Shown one piece after another: positions 8,731-19,979 of a stretch of DNA of 64,000 bases; the stretch's first letter is position 1; each line of letters begins with the position of its first letter. The position numbers were made by a program, and so were the translations under genes. The notes below the pieces were generated by a model. That model was not told where the DNA came from and made no database searches. It saw only the letters and a list, made by a program, of their open reading frames with translations. Origin of the DNA: Paraplanobispora takensis (GTDB lineage Bacteria; Actinomycetota; Actinomycetes; Streptosporangiales; Streptosporangiaceae); contig NZ_BOOK01000001.1 of the NCBI RefSeq assembly GCF_016863195.1, positions 248,001-312,000 on the forward strand, read 5' to 3'.

Positions 8731-9834
8731 GTGGACGGTATGCAGGTGATCGACTGGGACCTGGCCGTAGCGACCGGAACGCGCCTGGTGCGCCCCGGGC
8801 CGCAGGTGAGCCGAGAGGAGGCCCGGCAGGCCGTCGCCGAACTGCGACGACTGTCCCGTGAGGCCGAGGGGCATGTTCGCGAGTTCACCCGAATCGACAC
8901 CGAGACCGCTCCGCAACCCGCCACGATCGTCGACCGGCCCGGCTGGATCAAGGCCAACGTCGAGGGCTTCCGCGTGGTGCTGGAGCCGCTGACCGAGCGG
9001 ATGGCCTCGCGCAGGAGCCAGACCCCGGCGATCGTGACCGCGGTGGGCTCGCGCATCACCGGCGTCGAGGTCGGTGCGGTGCTGGCCTTCCTCGCCTCCC
9101 GCGTGCTGGGACAGTACGAGCTGTTCCTGCCGCCCGACCCCTCCGGCCAGGCCGCCGTCGGCCGCCTCACCCTGGTGGCGCCCAACATCGTCCACGCCGA
9201 GCGCGAGCTCGGCGTCGACCCGCACGACTTCCGGCTGTGGGTCTGCCTGCACGAGGAGACGCACCGGGTGCAGTTCACCGGCGTCCCCTGGCTGCGCGAA
9301 TACATCCGCGCGCAGATGACCGAGTTCCTGCTCGCCTCGGACCTGGACCTGCCCGACCTCCTCGACCGGTTCCGTTCGGCGGCCGACGTGGTCGCCGACG
9401 TCGTCAGGGGCGGTGAGGGCAACCTCATCGACGCGATCCAGACCCCCGAGCAGAAGAAGATCCTCGACCGCCTCACCGCGGTGATGACCCTGGTCGAGGG
9501 GCACGGCGACTACGTGATGGACGCCGTCGGCCCGGCCGTGGTCCCCTCGGTCTCCGACATCCGCGCGAAGTTCCAGCACCGCCGCGGGGGCGGCTCCCGG
9601 GTCGACCGCACGATCCGCAAACTGCTGGGCATCGACCTCAAGATGAAGCAGTACGCCGAGGGCTCCGCCTTCGTCCGCACGGTCGTGGCCCGCGCGGGCA
9701 TGGACGGCTTCAACAAGATCTGGACCTCCCCCGAGACGCTCCCCACCCAGGAGGAGATCGCCCATCCCGACCGCTGGATCGCCCGCGTCGTCGACCTCCC
9801 CGCCCTCCCCGAGGCCAACGGCACCACCGGCTGA
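8731..9834 (+). CDS. zinc-dependent metalloprotease of the DUF2342/F420-associated family
   Basis: The 367-residue protein has an HEETH zinc motif (residues 174-178, inside VCLHEETHRVQF) and a second conserved block LVEGHGDYVMDAVG that supplies further ligands. It belongs to an actinobacterial family annotated as zinc-dependent metalloprotease or coenzyme-F420-associated protein; the substrate is unknown. There is no signal peptide, so it is probably cytoplasmic. The GTG at 8731 has AAGGGAG ten bases upstream, a better fit than ATG 8740. The gene is conserved between dacB and tilS in actinomycetes. Confidence 0.88.
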   Translation: MDGMQVIDWDLAVATGTRLVRPGPQVSREEARQAVAELRRLSREAEGHVREFTRIDTETAPQPATIVDRPGWIKANVEGFRVVLEPLTERMASRRSQTPAIVTAVGSRITGVEVGAVLAFLASRVLGQYELFLPPDPSGQAAVGRLTLVAPNIVHAERELGVDPHDFRLWVCLHEETHRVQFTGVPWLREYIRAQMTEFLLASDLDLPDLLDRFRSAADVVADVVRGGEGNLIDAIQTPEQKKILDRLTAVMTLVEGHGDYVMDAVGPAVVPSVSDIRAKFQHRRGGGSRVDRTIRKLLGIDLKMKQYAEGSAFVRTVVARAGMDGFNKIWTSPETLPTQEEIAHPDRWIARVVDLPALPEANGTTG

Positions 9835-9843
9835 CTCCTGAAC

Positions 9844-9863
9844 CGCGACGCTTCGGCGTCGCG
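9844..9863 (+). terminator. UUCG-tetraloop hairpin between metalloprotease and tilS
   Basis: CGCGACGC (9844-9851) pairs perfectly with GCGTCGCG (9856-9863) around a TTCG tetraloop, an exceptionally stable small hairpin nine bases after the metalloprotease stop. It may end transcription or mark the 3' end of the upstream message. Confidence 0.6.
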
Positions 9864-9874
9864 ATAATCACCTC

Positions 9875-10867
9875 ATGGGGCCTCATCCTGCCGTCGCCGA
9901 CGTCCGGCGTGCCGTACGGCTCTCGCTGGCGGATCTGACGGCCGGTGACCTCGTGCTGGTCGCCTGCAGCGGCGGGGCCGACTCTCTGGCGCTGGCCGCC
10001 GGGGTGGCGTTCGCCGCGCCGAGGGCCGGACTGCGGGCGGGGCTGCTGACGGTCGACCACGGGCTCCAGGAGGGGTCGGCGCGGCAGGCCGCCGCGGTGG
10101 CGGGGCTTCCGCTCGGCCTCGACCCGGTCGAGGTGCTGACGGTCTCGGTGGGGACGCGCGGGGGACCGGAGAACGCCGCCCGGCAGGCGCGCTACGCCGC
10201 GCTGTCGGAGGCGGCCGGCCGGCTGGGGGCCGCGGCGGTGCTGCTCGGGCACACCAGGGACGACCAGGCCGAGACCGTGCTGATGCGGCTGTCGCGGGGG
10301 AGCGGGACGCGCTCGCTGGCGGGCATGCCCGCGGCCTCGGGGATCTACCGCAGGCCGCTGCTGGAGCTGGGCCGCGCCACGACCGTCGCCGCCTGCGCGG
10401 CGCTGGGGCTGACGCCGTGGGAGGACCCGCACAACCTCGACGGCCGCTACACCCGGGTCCGGGTCAGGCAGCGGCTGCTCCCGGCGCTGGAGGAGGAGCT
10501 GGGGCCCGGGATCGCCGAGGCGCTCGCCCGTACCGCCACCCTGTGCCGGGACGACGCCGACGCCCTGGACGCCTGGGCCGGGGAGGCCTACGTCCGGGCG
10601 GACCTGTCGGATTCCGCTTTAAGCGATATTCCGGAGGTGGTGCTGGCCGTACCGGAGCTGGAGGGCCTGCCCGCGGCGGTCCGGCGGCGGGTGCTGCGCC
10701 GGGCGGCCGTCGCGGCGGGAGCGCCGCCGGGCACGCTCTCGGCGGCGCACATCATGCGGGTGGACTGTCTCGTCACGGGTTGGAAGGGACAACAGCGCAT
10801 CGAGCTACCCGGCGGGATCGGTGCGGTCCGCCGATATGGCACCCTGATATTCGCCGTGACGCGCTAG
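9875..10867 (+). CDS. tilS: tRNA(Ile)-lysidine synthase
   Basis: TilS attaches lysine to C34 of the AUA-reading tRNA-Ile so that it reads AUA and is charged with isoleucine. The N-terminal PP-loop ATPase motif SGGADS is present (about 29-34), followed by the HTRDDQAET block and the helical C-terminal domain. At 330 residues it is a typical actinobacterial form. The start at ATG 9875 has only a weak ribosome site. It lies just upstream of hpt and ftsH, the standard tilS-hpt-ftsH order. Confidence 0.93.
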   Translation: MGPHPAVADVRRAVRLSLADLTAGDLVLVACSGGADSLALAAGVAFAAPRAGLRAGLLTVDHGLQEGSARQAAAVAGLPLGLDPVEVLTVSVGTRGGPENAARQARYAALSEAAGRLGAAAVLLGHTRDDQAETVLMRLSRGSGTRSLAGMPAASGIYRRPLLELGRATTVAACAALGLTPWEDPHNLDGRYTRVRVRQRLLPALEEELGPGIAEALARTATLCRDDADALDAWAGEAYVRADLSDSALSDIPEVVLAVPELEGLPAAVRRRVLRRAAVAAGAPPGTLSAAHIMRVDCLVTGWKGQQRIELPGGIGAVRRYGTLIFAVTR

Positions 10868-10946
10868 CGTCAGTACCGGCCGCCGGGCCGCCACCGCGAG
10901 TCCCGCGACCGATCACCCCACGCCTCGTCTTGTAAGGAAATCCCAG

Positions 10947-11504
10947 GTGGACGCAGCCGACATGGGCAAGGACCTCGCGAAGGTCCTCATTCCGGAGGAA
11001 GAGCTCCAGGCCAAGATCAAGGAGCTCGCCGGCCAGATCGACGAGGACTACGCGGGCAAGGACCTCCTGATCGTGGGCGTGCTCAAGGGCGCGGTCATGG
11101 CCATGGCCGACCTGGCCAGGGCGCTGCACCTGCCGGTCCAGATGGACTGGATGGCCGTGTCGTCCTACGGCGCGGGCACCAAGTCCTCCGGCGTCGTCCG
11201 CGTCCTGAAGGACCTGGACACCGACATCGCCGGACGTCACGTGCTGGTCGTCGAGGACATCATCGACTCCGGCCTGACCCTGTCCTGGCTGATGCAGAAC
11301 CTGAAGTCGCGCAACCCGGCCTCCGTCGAGATCTGCACCGTGCTGCGCAAGCCGGAGGCCATCAAGGTCCCGATCGACGTGCGCTACGTCGGGTTCGACA
11401 TCCCGAACGAGTTCGTCATCGGGTACGGCCTCGACTACGCGGAGCGTTACCGCAACCTTCCCTTTATTGGGACGCTCGCTCCGCATGTGTATGGGGCAGG
11501 CTGA
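10947..11504 (+). CDS. hpt: hypoxanthine phosphoribosyltransferase
   Basis: This purine-salvage enzyme joins hypoxanthine or guanine to PRPP to give IMP or GMP. The PRPP-binding loop [12 protein letters not shown] (about residues 101-112) and the N-terminal VGVLKGA loop are clear. The length of 185 is normal. The GTG start at 10947 has AAGGAAA six bases upstream. It sits between tilS and ftsH as in most actinobacteria. Confidence 0.95.
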   Translation: MDAADMGKDLAKVLIPEEELQAKIKELAGQIDEDYAGKDLLIVGVLKGAVMAMADLARALHLPVQMDWMAVSSYGAGTKSSGVVRVLKDLDTDIAGRHVLVVEDIIDSGLTLSWLMQNLKSRNPASVEICTVLRKPEAIKVPIDVRYVGFDIPNEFVIGYGLDYAERYRNLPFIGTLAPHVYGAG

Positions 11505-11792
11505 AATACGCCCTGCGCGAAGCGTGCCACGTCGCATATAACTCGAAACGCGACATTAGCCATAGCGACGGGGAACACGGGCCTGCCTGACGTACGTTGG
11601 GTAAGGCAGAGCCGGTGTCGCCCGGGCGGTTACCCTGCGCGTCACACCGGTGTACCTTCGGACGACCACGAGGTGGCTTCGGGCCATCTTTGGGTAGTCA
11701 GTTGGAGCGGTTAGGGATACCGCGAGCCCCGGGTCCGCCCGGGGTTGAGGCTTTGGTCAGGAAGGGACGGGCCCGCCGGGGTTCCGCATCGG

Positions 11793-13763
<1,971 letters not shown>

Positions 13764-13764
13764 C

Positions 13765-14373
13765 GTGGAAGAGTCCTTCCAGGCCGACGAGATCGGGCGT
13801 GAGCCGCTTCAGGTGGATCACGCCCGGATCGAGAAGGCCGTCCGCGAGATCCTGATCGCGATCGGCGAGGACCCCGACCGTGACGGCCTCCAGGACACCC
13901 CGGCCCGCGTCGCCCGCGCCTACAGCGAGCAGTTCGCCGGGCTGGGGCAGGTCCCGGAGGACGTGCTGACCAAGGTCTTCGACGTCGACCACGACGAGAT
14001 GATCCTGGTGCGCGACATCGAGGTCTACTCGACCTGCGAGCACCACCTGGTCCCCTTCCACGGGCTGGCCCACGTCGGCTACATCCCGAACGAGAGGGGC
14101 CAGGTGACCGGGCTGTCCAAGCTCGCCCGCCTGGTCGACGTCTACGCCCGGCGGCCCCAGGTCCAGGAGCGGATGACCTCGCAGATCGCCGACGCGCTCA
14201 TGCGGGTGCTGGAGCCGCGCGGGGTGATCGTGGTGATCGAGTGCGAGCACCTGTGCATGACCATGCGCGGTGTCCGCAAGCCCGGCGCCAAGACCACCAC
14301 CTCGGCCGTCCGCGGGATGTTCCGCGACAGCGACAAGACCCGCGCCGAGGCGATGGCCCTGATCCTCCGCTGA
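13765..14373 (+). CDS. folE: GTP cyclohydrolase I
   Basis: FolE converts GTP to dihydroneopterin triphosphate, the first step of folate (and other pterin) synthesis. Zinc and active-site motifs are visible: [14 protein letters not shown] with the zinc-binding Cys and His, GLSKLARLV, and [11 protein letters not shown]. The 202-residue length is typical. The GTG start lies one base after the ftsH stop, so it is co-transcribed and probably translationally coupled to ftsH. Confidence 0.95.
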   Translation: MEESFQADEIGREPLQVDHARIEKAVREILIAIGEDPDRDGLQDTPARVARAYSEQFAGLGQVPEDVLTKVFDVDHDEMILVRDIEVYSTCEHHLVPFHGLAHVGYIPNERGQVTGLSKLARLVDVYARRPQVQERMTSQIADALMRVLEPRGVIVVIECEHLCMTMRGVRKPGAKTTTSAVRGMFRDSDKTRAEAMALILR

Positions 14374-14455
14374 TCGCTTTGGGGCTGCCGATTCGTTATC
14401 CGCAAGCCGGGCCCGCACGCCGGTTCGTTCCGTGCGACCGCCTAGGCTTGGCCGC

Positions 14456-15307
14456 ATGACGTCGCACGCGTTGCCCGGAGGGGACGACCCGTCCCGCTGT
14501 CTGGTGATGGGCGTGGTCAACGTGACTCCCGACTCCTTCTCCGACGGCGGGCTCTGGTTCGACCCGGAGGCCGCCGTACGGCACGGCCTTGAGCTGGTCG
14601 AGCAGGGGGCCGACATCGTCGACGTCGGCGGTGAGTCCACCCGGCCGGGAGCGGCGCGGGTGTCGCTGGAGGAGGAGCTGGCCCGGGTCGAGCCGGTCAT
14701 CCGGGCGCTGGCCCGGGAGGGCGTCGCGGTCAGCGTGGACACCATGCGGGCCGAGGTCGCCCAGGTCGCGGTGGAGGCCGGGGCCCGGCTGGTCAACGAC
14801 GTCAGCGGCGGCCTGGCCGACCCCGACATGCCGCGGGTGGTGGCCGCCTCCGGCGTGCCGTACGTCGTGATGCACTGGCGGGGGCACAGCCACAGCATGG
14901 ACAGCCGGGCGGTCTACGGCGACGTCGTGGCCGAGGTGCGCGAGGAGCTCGCCAAGCGGGTGGCCTCCGTACTGGCCGAGGGGGTCGCGGAGAGCCAGAT
15001 CGTGCTGGACCCCGGCCTGGGCTTCTCCAAGAACCCCGAGCACAACTGGGCGCTGCTGGCGGGGATCGACCGGCTCACCGAGCTGGGCTACCCGCTGCTC
15101 GTCGGCGCGTCCCGCAAGCGTTTCCTCGGCCGCCTGCTGGCCGGGCCGGACGGCGCCCCGCGCCCGTTCGACCGCAGCGACGACGCCACGCTGGCGGTGA
15201 CCGCCCTGGCCGCGCACGCGGGTGCGTGGTGCGTGCGCGTGCATGACGTGGGCCCGAACGCGGACGCCGTCCGAGTGGCCGCCGCAGTCCGGAAAGCGAG
15301 AGCATGA
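14456..15307 (+). CDS. folP: dihydropteroate synthase
   Basis: FolP condenses p-aminobenzoate with hydroxymethyl-dihydropterin diphosphate; it is the sulfonamide target. The pterin-binding signatures are present: MGVVNVTPDSFSDGG, DVGGESTRPGA and GASRKRFLG. ATG 14456 gives 283 residues; the frame is open to 14432. No ribosome site is seen, but TAGGCT (14443-14448) ends seven bases before ATG, which fits a leaderless start, so folP may have its own promoter after folE. Its last four bases overlap the next start (ATGA). Confidence 0.95.
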   Translation: MTSHALPGGDDPSRCLVMGVVNVTPDSFSDGGLWFDPEAAVRHGLELVEQGADIVDVGGESTRPGAARVSLEEELARVEPVIRALAREGVAVSVDTMRAEVAQVAVEAGARLVNDVSGGLADPDMPRVVAASGVPYVVMHWRGHSHSMDSRAVYGDVVAEVREELAKRVASVLAEGVAESQIVLDPGLGFSKNPEHNWALLAGIDRLTELGYPLLVGASRKRFLGRLLAGPDGAPRPFDRSDDATLAVTALAAHAGAWCVRVHDVGPNADAVRVAAAVRKARA

Positions 15308-15741
15308 GCGTCGACATCGCGGCCGTGGAGACGGTCAACCAGGCCTTCTACACCGCCATCGAGAACGCCGACCTCGATCGGATGACCGAGATCTGGGCCG
15401 AGGAGGCCGACGGACGGCAGGTGGGCTGCGTGCACCCGGGCTGGCCGATCGTGACCGGCCGGCCCGAGGTGCTGCGCTCGTGGGCGCTCATCATGGCCAA
15501 CACGCCCTACATCCAGTTCGTGCTGACCGACGTGCGGGTCATGGTCTTCGGCGACGTCGCCGTCCTGACCTGCGAGGAGAACATCCTCACCGCGGGCGAC
15601 GAGGGCGAGTCCAGCTTCGCGGCGGGGAAGGTCGTGGCGAGCAACACCTTCGTCAGGACCCCGGAGGGCTGGCGGCTCTGGCTGCACCACGGCTCGCCGG
15701 TGCTGCAGGGTGACGACGAGGAGGAAGAGGAGACCTCGTGA
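15304..15741 (+). CDS. NTF2-like (SnoaL-type) fold protein in the folate operon
   Basis: This 145-residue protein has the NTF2-like pattern: an N-terminal helical part (NQAFYTAIENADLDRMTEIWAEEA split by the usual turn), then GRPEVLRSWA and a curved sheet ending WRLWLHHGSP, with an acidic tail. Relatives occur in the same place, between folP and folB, in many actinobacteria, but the function is unknown. It overlaps folP and folB by four bases each (ATGA and GTGA), so it is tightly coupled to folate synthesis. A role in handling a pterin intermediate is only an inference from position. Confidence 0.85.
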   Translation: MSVDIAAVETVNQAFYTAIENADLDRMTEIWAEEADGRQVGCVHPGWPIVTGRPEVLRSWALIMANTPYIQFVLTDVRVMVFGDVAVLTCEENILTAGDEGESSFAAGKVVASNTFVRTPEGWRLWLHHGSPVLQGDDEEEEETS

Positions 15742-16103
15742 CGCGCGATCGGATCAGCCTCAGAGGGCTGCGGGCCAGGGGACGGCACGGCGTGCTGGCG
15801 GCGGAGCGCGAGCTCGGCCAGGAGTTCATCGTGGACGTCACGCTCTTCCTCGACACGGCGCCCGCGGCGGCCGGGGACGACCTCACCAAGACGGTGCACT
15901 ACGGCGAACTGGCCGAGGACCTGGTGAAGGTCGTGGAGGGGGAGCCGGTCGACCTCATCGAGACCCTGGCCCAGCGGCTGGCCGAGGTCTGCCTGGCCCG
16001 CGAGCTCGTCGAGGCGGCCGAGGTGAGCGTGCACAAGCCCGCCGCCCCGATCCCGCTGCCCTTCGACGACGTGGTCGTGACGATCACCAGGAGCCGGGCG
16101 TGA
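15738..16103 (+). CDS. folB: dihydroneopterin aldolase
   Basis: FolB cleaves dihydroneopterin to hydroxymethyl-dihydropterin and glycolaldehyde. The 121-residue sequence shows the family blocks RISLRGLRARGRHGVLAAER, KTVHYGELAE, and LIETLAQRLAEVCL with the catalytic Glu region, ending in the VHKPAAPIP strand. It starts with GTG overlapping the previous gene and overlaps folK by four bases. It is the right size for the octameric enzyme. Confidence 0.95.
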   Translation: MTRDRISLRGLRARGRHGVLAAERELGQEFIVDVTLFLDTAPAAAGDDLTKTVHYGELAEDLVKVVEGEPVDLIETLAQRLAEVCLARELVEAAEVSVHKPAAPIPLPFDDVVVTITRSRA

Positions 16104-16597
16104 AGGCCGTGCTGGCGCTCGGCAGCAACCTGGGCGACCGCTTCGGGACGCTCCAGGGGGCGCTCGACGCGCTGTTCGACGCCCCGGGGCTGCGCTTCAC
16201 CGCCGTGTCGCCCGTCTACGAGACCGATCCGGTCGGCGGCCCCGAGCAGGGCCCCTACCTCAACGCCGTCGTGACCGCCGAGACCTCCCTGGAACCCCGG
16301 GCGCTGCTCGATCGTGCACAGGGTGTGGAGAACGCCTTCGGCCGGGTCCGGGCGGAGCGCTGGGGGGCGCGCACCCTGGACGTCGATCTGATCACGGTGG
16401 GCGACGTCGTCTCCGGCGACCCGCTCCTGACCCTTCCCCACCCCCGGGCCCACGAGCGCGCCTTCGTGCTCGTCCCCTGGCTCCAGGCCGACCCCGAGGC
16501 GGTCCTGGGCGGCCGGTCGGTGGCCGGGCTGCTGGCCGGGCTCGACAAGGGATACGTCCGGCTCCGCTCCGACCTGACCCTGCGGGCGCCCGGATGA
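16100..16597 (+). CDS. folK: hydroxymethyl-dihydropterin pyrophosphokinase
   Basis: FolK transfers pyrophosphate from ATP to hydroxymethyl-dihydropterin, preparing the FolP substrate. Motifs: ALGSNLGDR at the N-terminus, VYETDPVGGPEQGPYLN, and RWGARTLDVDLI. The GTG at 16100 was chosen because AGGAG lies seven bases before it and it overlaps the folB stop (GTGA); the frame is open far upstream, but that is shadow coding. 165 residues is normal. Confidence 0.95.
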   Translation: MKAVLALGSNLGDRFGTLQGALDALFDAPGLRFTAVSPVYETDPVGGPEQGPYLNAVVTAETSLEPRALLDRAQGVENAFGRVRAERWGARTLDVDLITVGDVVSGDPLLTLPHPRAHERAFVLVPWLQADPEAVLGGRSVAGLLAGLDKGYVRLRSDLTLRAPG

Positions 16598-17049
16598 GGC
16601 CGAGCCGCCCCGGTGTGCTCGCCGGGCTCGCCGTCGTCGTGGCCATCCTCACCTGGGCGGCGCTGAAGCCGCTGTACATCTCCCTGCCCAAGGTGCCCTG
16701 GACGGCGATCCCGACCGTCCTGCTGCTGGCGATCGGCGAGGCCTACACCGGGTGGATGACCAGGGCCAGGATCCAGCGCAGGCCGGACACCAAGCCGGTG
16801 GAGCCGCTGGCCGTGGCCCGGCTGGCCGCCCTGGCCAAGGCCTCGGCCTACAGCGGGGCGGTCTTCGCCGGGATCTTCGGCGGGTTCGCCCTCTACACGG
16901 CCGAGTTGCTCAGCGAGGAGTCCCCGCGCCGCGACTTCTTCGTCACCGGCGGCTCGTTCGCCGCCTGCGTGGTGCTGGTCTGCGCCGCCCTGTATCTGGA
17001 GCACTGCTGCAAGGTGCCCAAGGACCCCGACGCCGACGCCCGCCGGTGA
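16594..17049 (+). CDS. DUF3180 membrane protein
   Basis: A 151-residue protein with four predicted membrane segments (about 8-26, 36-53, 82-101 and 115-134) and the family's conserved KASAYSGAVFAGIFGGFALY region. DUF3180 proteins follow folK in most actinobacteria; their role is unknown. It starts four bases inside folK and ends the fol operon. It converges with nuoD2 with only 13 bases between the stops. Confidence 0.88.
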   Translation: MRPSRPGVLAGLAVVVAILTWAALKPLYISLPKVPWTAIPTVLLLAIGEAYTGWMTRARIQRRPDTKPVEPLAVARLAALAKASAYSGAVFAGIFGGFALYTAELLSEESPRRDFFVTGGSFAACVVLVCAALYLEHCCKVPKDPDADARR

Positions 17050-17062
17050 CGCCGCGGGCGGG

Positions 17063-18232
17063 TCACTTGTCGATGTCGCCGACGACGAAGAACATCGAGC
17101 CGAGGATGGCGACCATGTCGGCGACCAGGTTGCCGGGGAGCATCTCGCGCAGCACCTGGACGTTGTTGAAGGAGGCCGAGCGGAGCTTCATCCGCCACGG
17201 GGTCTTCTCGCCGCGCGAGACGAGATAGTAGCCGTTGATGCCCAGCGGGTTCTCCGTCCAGGCGTAGGTGTGGCCCTCGGGGACCTTCAGCACCTTGGGC
17301 AGGCGCTGGTTGACCGGGCCGGCAGGCAGCTCTCGGAGCCGTTCCAGGCAGGCGTCCGCCAGGTCCAGGGAGACCTTCGCCTGCTCCAGCAGCACCTCGA
17401 ACCGGGCGTGGCAGTCCCCGGCGGAGCGGGTGACGACCTTCACCGGCAGCTCGCCGTAGGCCAGGTAGGGGTCGTCGCGCCGCAGGTCGAGGTCCACCCC
17501 CGAGGCGCGGGCGATCGGGCCGCTCACGCCGTACTGCATGATCTGCTCGCGGGTGAGCACGCCCACGCCGACCGTGCGGGCCAGGAAGATCTCGTTGCCG
17601 GAGATCAGGTCCTCGATGTCGGGCAGGCGCCGCCGTACCTCCGCCACCGCCCGGGCGGCCCGGTCCGTCCAGCCCTCGGGGATCTCCTCCTTCAGGCCGC
17701 CGACCCTGTTGAACATGTAGTGCATGCGACCGCCGGAGATCTCCTCCATGACGGCCTGGAGGGTCTCGCGTTCCCGGAAGGCGTAGAAGAGCGGGGTGAT
17801 CGCGCCCAGCTCCAGCGGGTAGGAGCCGAGGAACATCAGGTGGCTGAGCACCCGGTTGAGCTCGGCCATCAGGGTCCTGGTCCACACGGCCCTGACCGGG
17901 ACCTCCATGCCGAGCATGCGTTCCACGGCCAGGACCACGCCCAGCTCGTTGGCGAAGGCCGACAGCCAGTCGTGCCGGTTGGCCAGCACGATGATCTGCC
18001 GGTAGTCGCGGACCTCGAACAGCTTCTCCGCGCCGCGGTGCATGTAGCCCACGATCGGCTCGGCCGCGCTGATCCGCTCGCCGTCCAGGACGAGCCGGAG
18101 CCGCAGGACGCCGTGTGTGGAGGGATGCTGCGGCCCGATGTTGAGGATCATGTCCTCGGTGGCGAGCTCCTTGCCGCCGACCGCGCTCGCGCCCGCACCG
18201 ATGCCCACGATCCGTTCCGTCATAGGGGCCAT
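17063..18232 (-). CDS. nuoD2: orphan NADH-quinone oxidoreductase subunit D paralogue (NuoD2)
   Basis: NuoD is the 49-kDa subunit lining the quinone pocket of complex I. The motifs [28 protein letters not shown] and [14 protein letters not shown], and the C-terminal GDCHARF and [13 protein letters not shown] are those of the family. The 389-residue product lacks other nuo genes around it, so it is a stand-alone paralogue as known from streptomycetes next to DUF3180. Whether it enters complex I or another complex is unknown. Start is ATG 18232 or the in-frame ATG 18223; neither has a good ribosome site. Confidence 0.88.
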   Translation of the reverse strand: MAPMTERIVGIGAGASAVGGKELATEDMILNIGPQHPSTHGVLRLRLVLDGERISAAEPIVGYMHRGAEKLFEVRDYRQIIVLANRHDWLSAFANELGVVLAVERMLGMEVPVRAVWTRTLMAELNRVLSHLMFLGSYPLELGAITPLFYAFRERETLQAVMEEISGGRMHYMFNRVGGLKEEIPEGWTDRAARAVAEVRRRLPDIEDLISGNEIFLARTVGVGVLTREQIMQYGVSGPIARASGVDLDLRRDDPYLAYGELPVKVVTRSAGDCHARFEVLLEQAKVSLDLADACLERLRELPAGPVNQRLPKVLKVPEGHTYAWTENPLGINGYYLVSRGEKTPWRMKLRSASFNNVQVLREMLPGNLVADMVAILGSMFFVVGDIDK

Positions 18233-18278
18233 GCTGCCACGACCCCGCCGCGCCGCCCATACACCGGCCCGGGCCGGA

Positions 18279-19640
18279 TCACCCCCGGCGGGAGGTCAGG
18301 TCGGCGAGGGCGGCGAGCAGACGGTCGACGTGCTCCTCGGTGGTGCCGATGCCGATGGAGGCGCGCACGGCGGAGGCGGTGACAGCGTTGTCAGGGTCGC
18401 AGCCACTGGTGTCTACGGCGTCCAGCAGGTGGCGGACGAAGGGGTGGGCGCAGAACTTGCCGTCGCGGACGCCGATGCCGTACTCGTTCGAGAGCGTCTC
18501 GGCGACCTCGCGGGCGGTGAAGCCGTCCACCACGAAGGAGACGATGCCGACGCGGGGGTGGTCGGGGCCCCACAGGGAAAGCTCGTGCACGCCCTCGACG
18601 GCGGCGAGCCCGGCGCGCAGCCGGCCGAGCAGCCGCCCCTCCTCGCGGACCAGCGCGTTCCAGCCGGTGGCGGTCAGCGCGTCGCAGGCGGCGGCCAGGG
18701 CGACGGCGCCCAGGACGTTCGGGGTGCCGGCCTCGTGCCGGGCCTCGGGGTCGTCGTGCCACTCGACCTCCGGCGCGTCCGGGTCCTGGGCCGTCGCGCC
18801 GCCGTTCACGGCCCGCACCGCCCCGCCGCCCTTGAGGTACGGCTCCGCCCCGGCCAGCCAGTCGGGCCGGCCGACGAGCACGCCCGTGCCGAACGGGGCG
18901 TAGAGCTTGTGACCGGAGAAGACCACGTAGTCCAGGTCGAGCGCGGTCAGGTTGAGGGGACGGTGCGGGGCGAGCTGGGCGGCGTCGACCAGGATGCGGG
19001 CGCCGTGGCGGTGGGCGATGTGGGCCAGGGCGGCGATCGGCCAGAGCTCCCCGGTGACGTTGGAGGCGGCGGTCACCACCAGCAGCGCCGGGCCCCGGAC
19101 CCCCTCCAGGGCCGCGTCGGCCGCGCGGACGGCCTCGCCGGGGAAGGCCGGGGGCGCCAGCCGTACCGGGTCCGTCCAGGGCAGCAGGGAGGCGTGGTGC
19201 TCGGTGTCGAAGACCACCACGGTGGTCCCCTCGGGCAGGGACCTGGCCAGCAGGTTCGTGGCGTCGGTGGTGTTGCGGGTGAAGACCACCGCGTCGCCGG
19301 GGCGGGCCCCGGTGAAGGCGCGCACGGTGTGCCGGGCCTGCTCGTAGCGGGCCGTGGTGAGCTGGGAGGCGTAGCCGGCGCCGCGGTGGACGCTGGAGTA
19401 GGCCGGGAGCGCGGCGGCGACGGCGGCGCTCACCGGCTCCAGACACGGCGCGCTGGCGGCGTAGTCGAGGTTGGCGTAGGGGACGAGCCGGCCGCCCCTG
19501 ACCGGGACCTCCAGGTCGGCGCCGAGCACCGCGGGGATCTCCCGCTCCCCGCAGGGCCGCGCGGCGGGGACGGGCGCCTCGGCGGGGGCGCCGGTGACGG
19601 CGGAGGCGGTGGGGGCGGTGAAGATGCTGAGTGCGGACAC
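18279..19640 (-). CDS. class V aminotransferase (cysteine desulfurase-like), SAM-IV controlled
   Basis: A PLP enzyme of about 453 residues, fold type I. The Schiff-base lysine region is [18 protein letters not shown]; a cofactor-binding DAAQLAPH block and an N-terminal [10 protein letters not shown] substrate loop resemble SufS/CsdA-like cysteine desulfurases, although the exact substrate is uncertain. The start is GTG 19640: AAGGAG lies six bases upstream; the long 5' extension to 19799 would run through the riboswitch and is rejected. A SAM-IV riboswitch and promoter lie directly upstream, which points to a role in sulfur-amino-acid metabolism. It is divergent from the TerC-family gene. Confidence 0.85.
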   Translation of the reverse strand: MSALSIFTAPTASAVTGAPAEAPVPAARPCGEREIPAVLGADLEVPVRGGRLVPYANLDYAASAPCLEPVSAAVAAALPAYSSVHRGAGYASQLTTARYEQARHTVRAFTGARPGDAVVFTRNTTDATNLLARSLPEGTTVVVFDTEHHASLLPWTDPVRLAPPAFPGEAVRAADAALEGVRGPALLVVTAASNVTGELWPIAALAHIAHRHGARILVDAAQLAPHRPLNLTALDLDYVVFSGHKLYAPFGTGVLVGRPDWLAGAEPYLKGGGAVRAVNGGATAQDPDAPEVEWHDDPEARHEAGTPNVLGAVALAAACDALTATGWNALVREEGRLLGRLRAGLAAVEGVHELSLWGPDHPRVGIVSFVVDGFTAREVAETLSNEYGIGVRDGKFCAHPFVRHLLDAVDTSGCDPDNAVTASAVRASIGIGTTEEHVDRLLAALADLTSRRG

Positions 19641-19690
19641 GCCGGACTCCTTCGAGGTCATCGGACCCCAAGCCATGGCGTTGGTGCGTG

Positions 19691-19807
19691 GAGCCCGCGC
19701 TTGCCCGGCACACCTCGTGCCGGACCAGGTCCTCACCCGGGGCACCCCGCCGCGAGCGCGAGGGTTGCCGGCCAGCGAGCCGGGGCTTGTCACTGGCACT
19801 CATGACC
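19691..19807 (-). promoter_or_regulatory. SAM-IV riboswitch
   Basis: The minus-strand leader matches the SAM-IV aptamer class known from actinomycetes. It opens with GGTCATGAGTGCCAG, runs through CAAGCCCCGGC and GCTGGCCGGCAACCCTC, then GGGGTGCCCCGGGTGA, then a variable hairpin (CCGGCAC/GTGCCGG) and ends with GCAAGCGCGGGC. This is the SAM-I-like core with the SAM-IV-specific pseudoknot partner at the 3' end. It ends about 40 bases before the Shine-Dalgarno site of the aminotransferase, so control is probably at translation or attenuation. No covariance search was run; recognition is from remembered consensus, but the match is extensive. Confidence 0.9.
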
Positions 19808-19816
19808 TACGGCCGA

Positions 19817-19847
19817 ACTATAACCATCAACCGGTCTGGTTTTGCAA
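19817..19847 (-). promoter_or_regulatory. promoter for the SAM-IV/aminotransferase transcript
   Basis: On the minus strand TTGCAA (19842-19847) and TATAGT (19817-19822) are separated by 19 bases, a slightly long sigma-70-type promoter. The expected start lies two to four bases before the riboswitch begins, which supports both calls. Confidence 0.6.
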
Positions 19848-19979
19848 GTCCGCGATGAGATTTTCCGATCGTCCCGGGCAAGGAACTCCTGGTACCTCCC
19901 GATCGTCTTGGGACGTGATGCCACCGACGGGCGACGTGGCGTCATCGACCCGCGACGCGGTTTCGCAGAGGAGAGAGTC

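Noticed and set aside
19848-19979. yybP-ykoY (Mn2+) riboswitch before the TerC-family gene
   Set aside because: TerC-family genes often have this element, but the conserved blocks were not recognised here.
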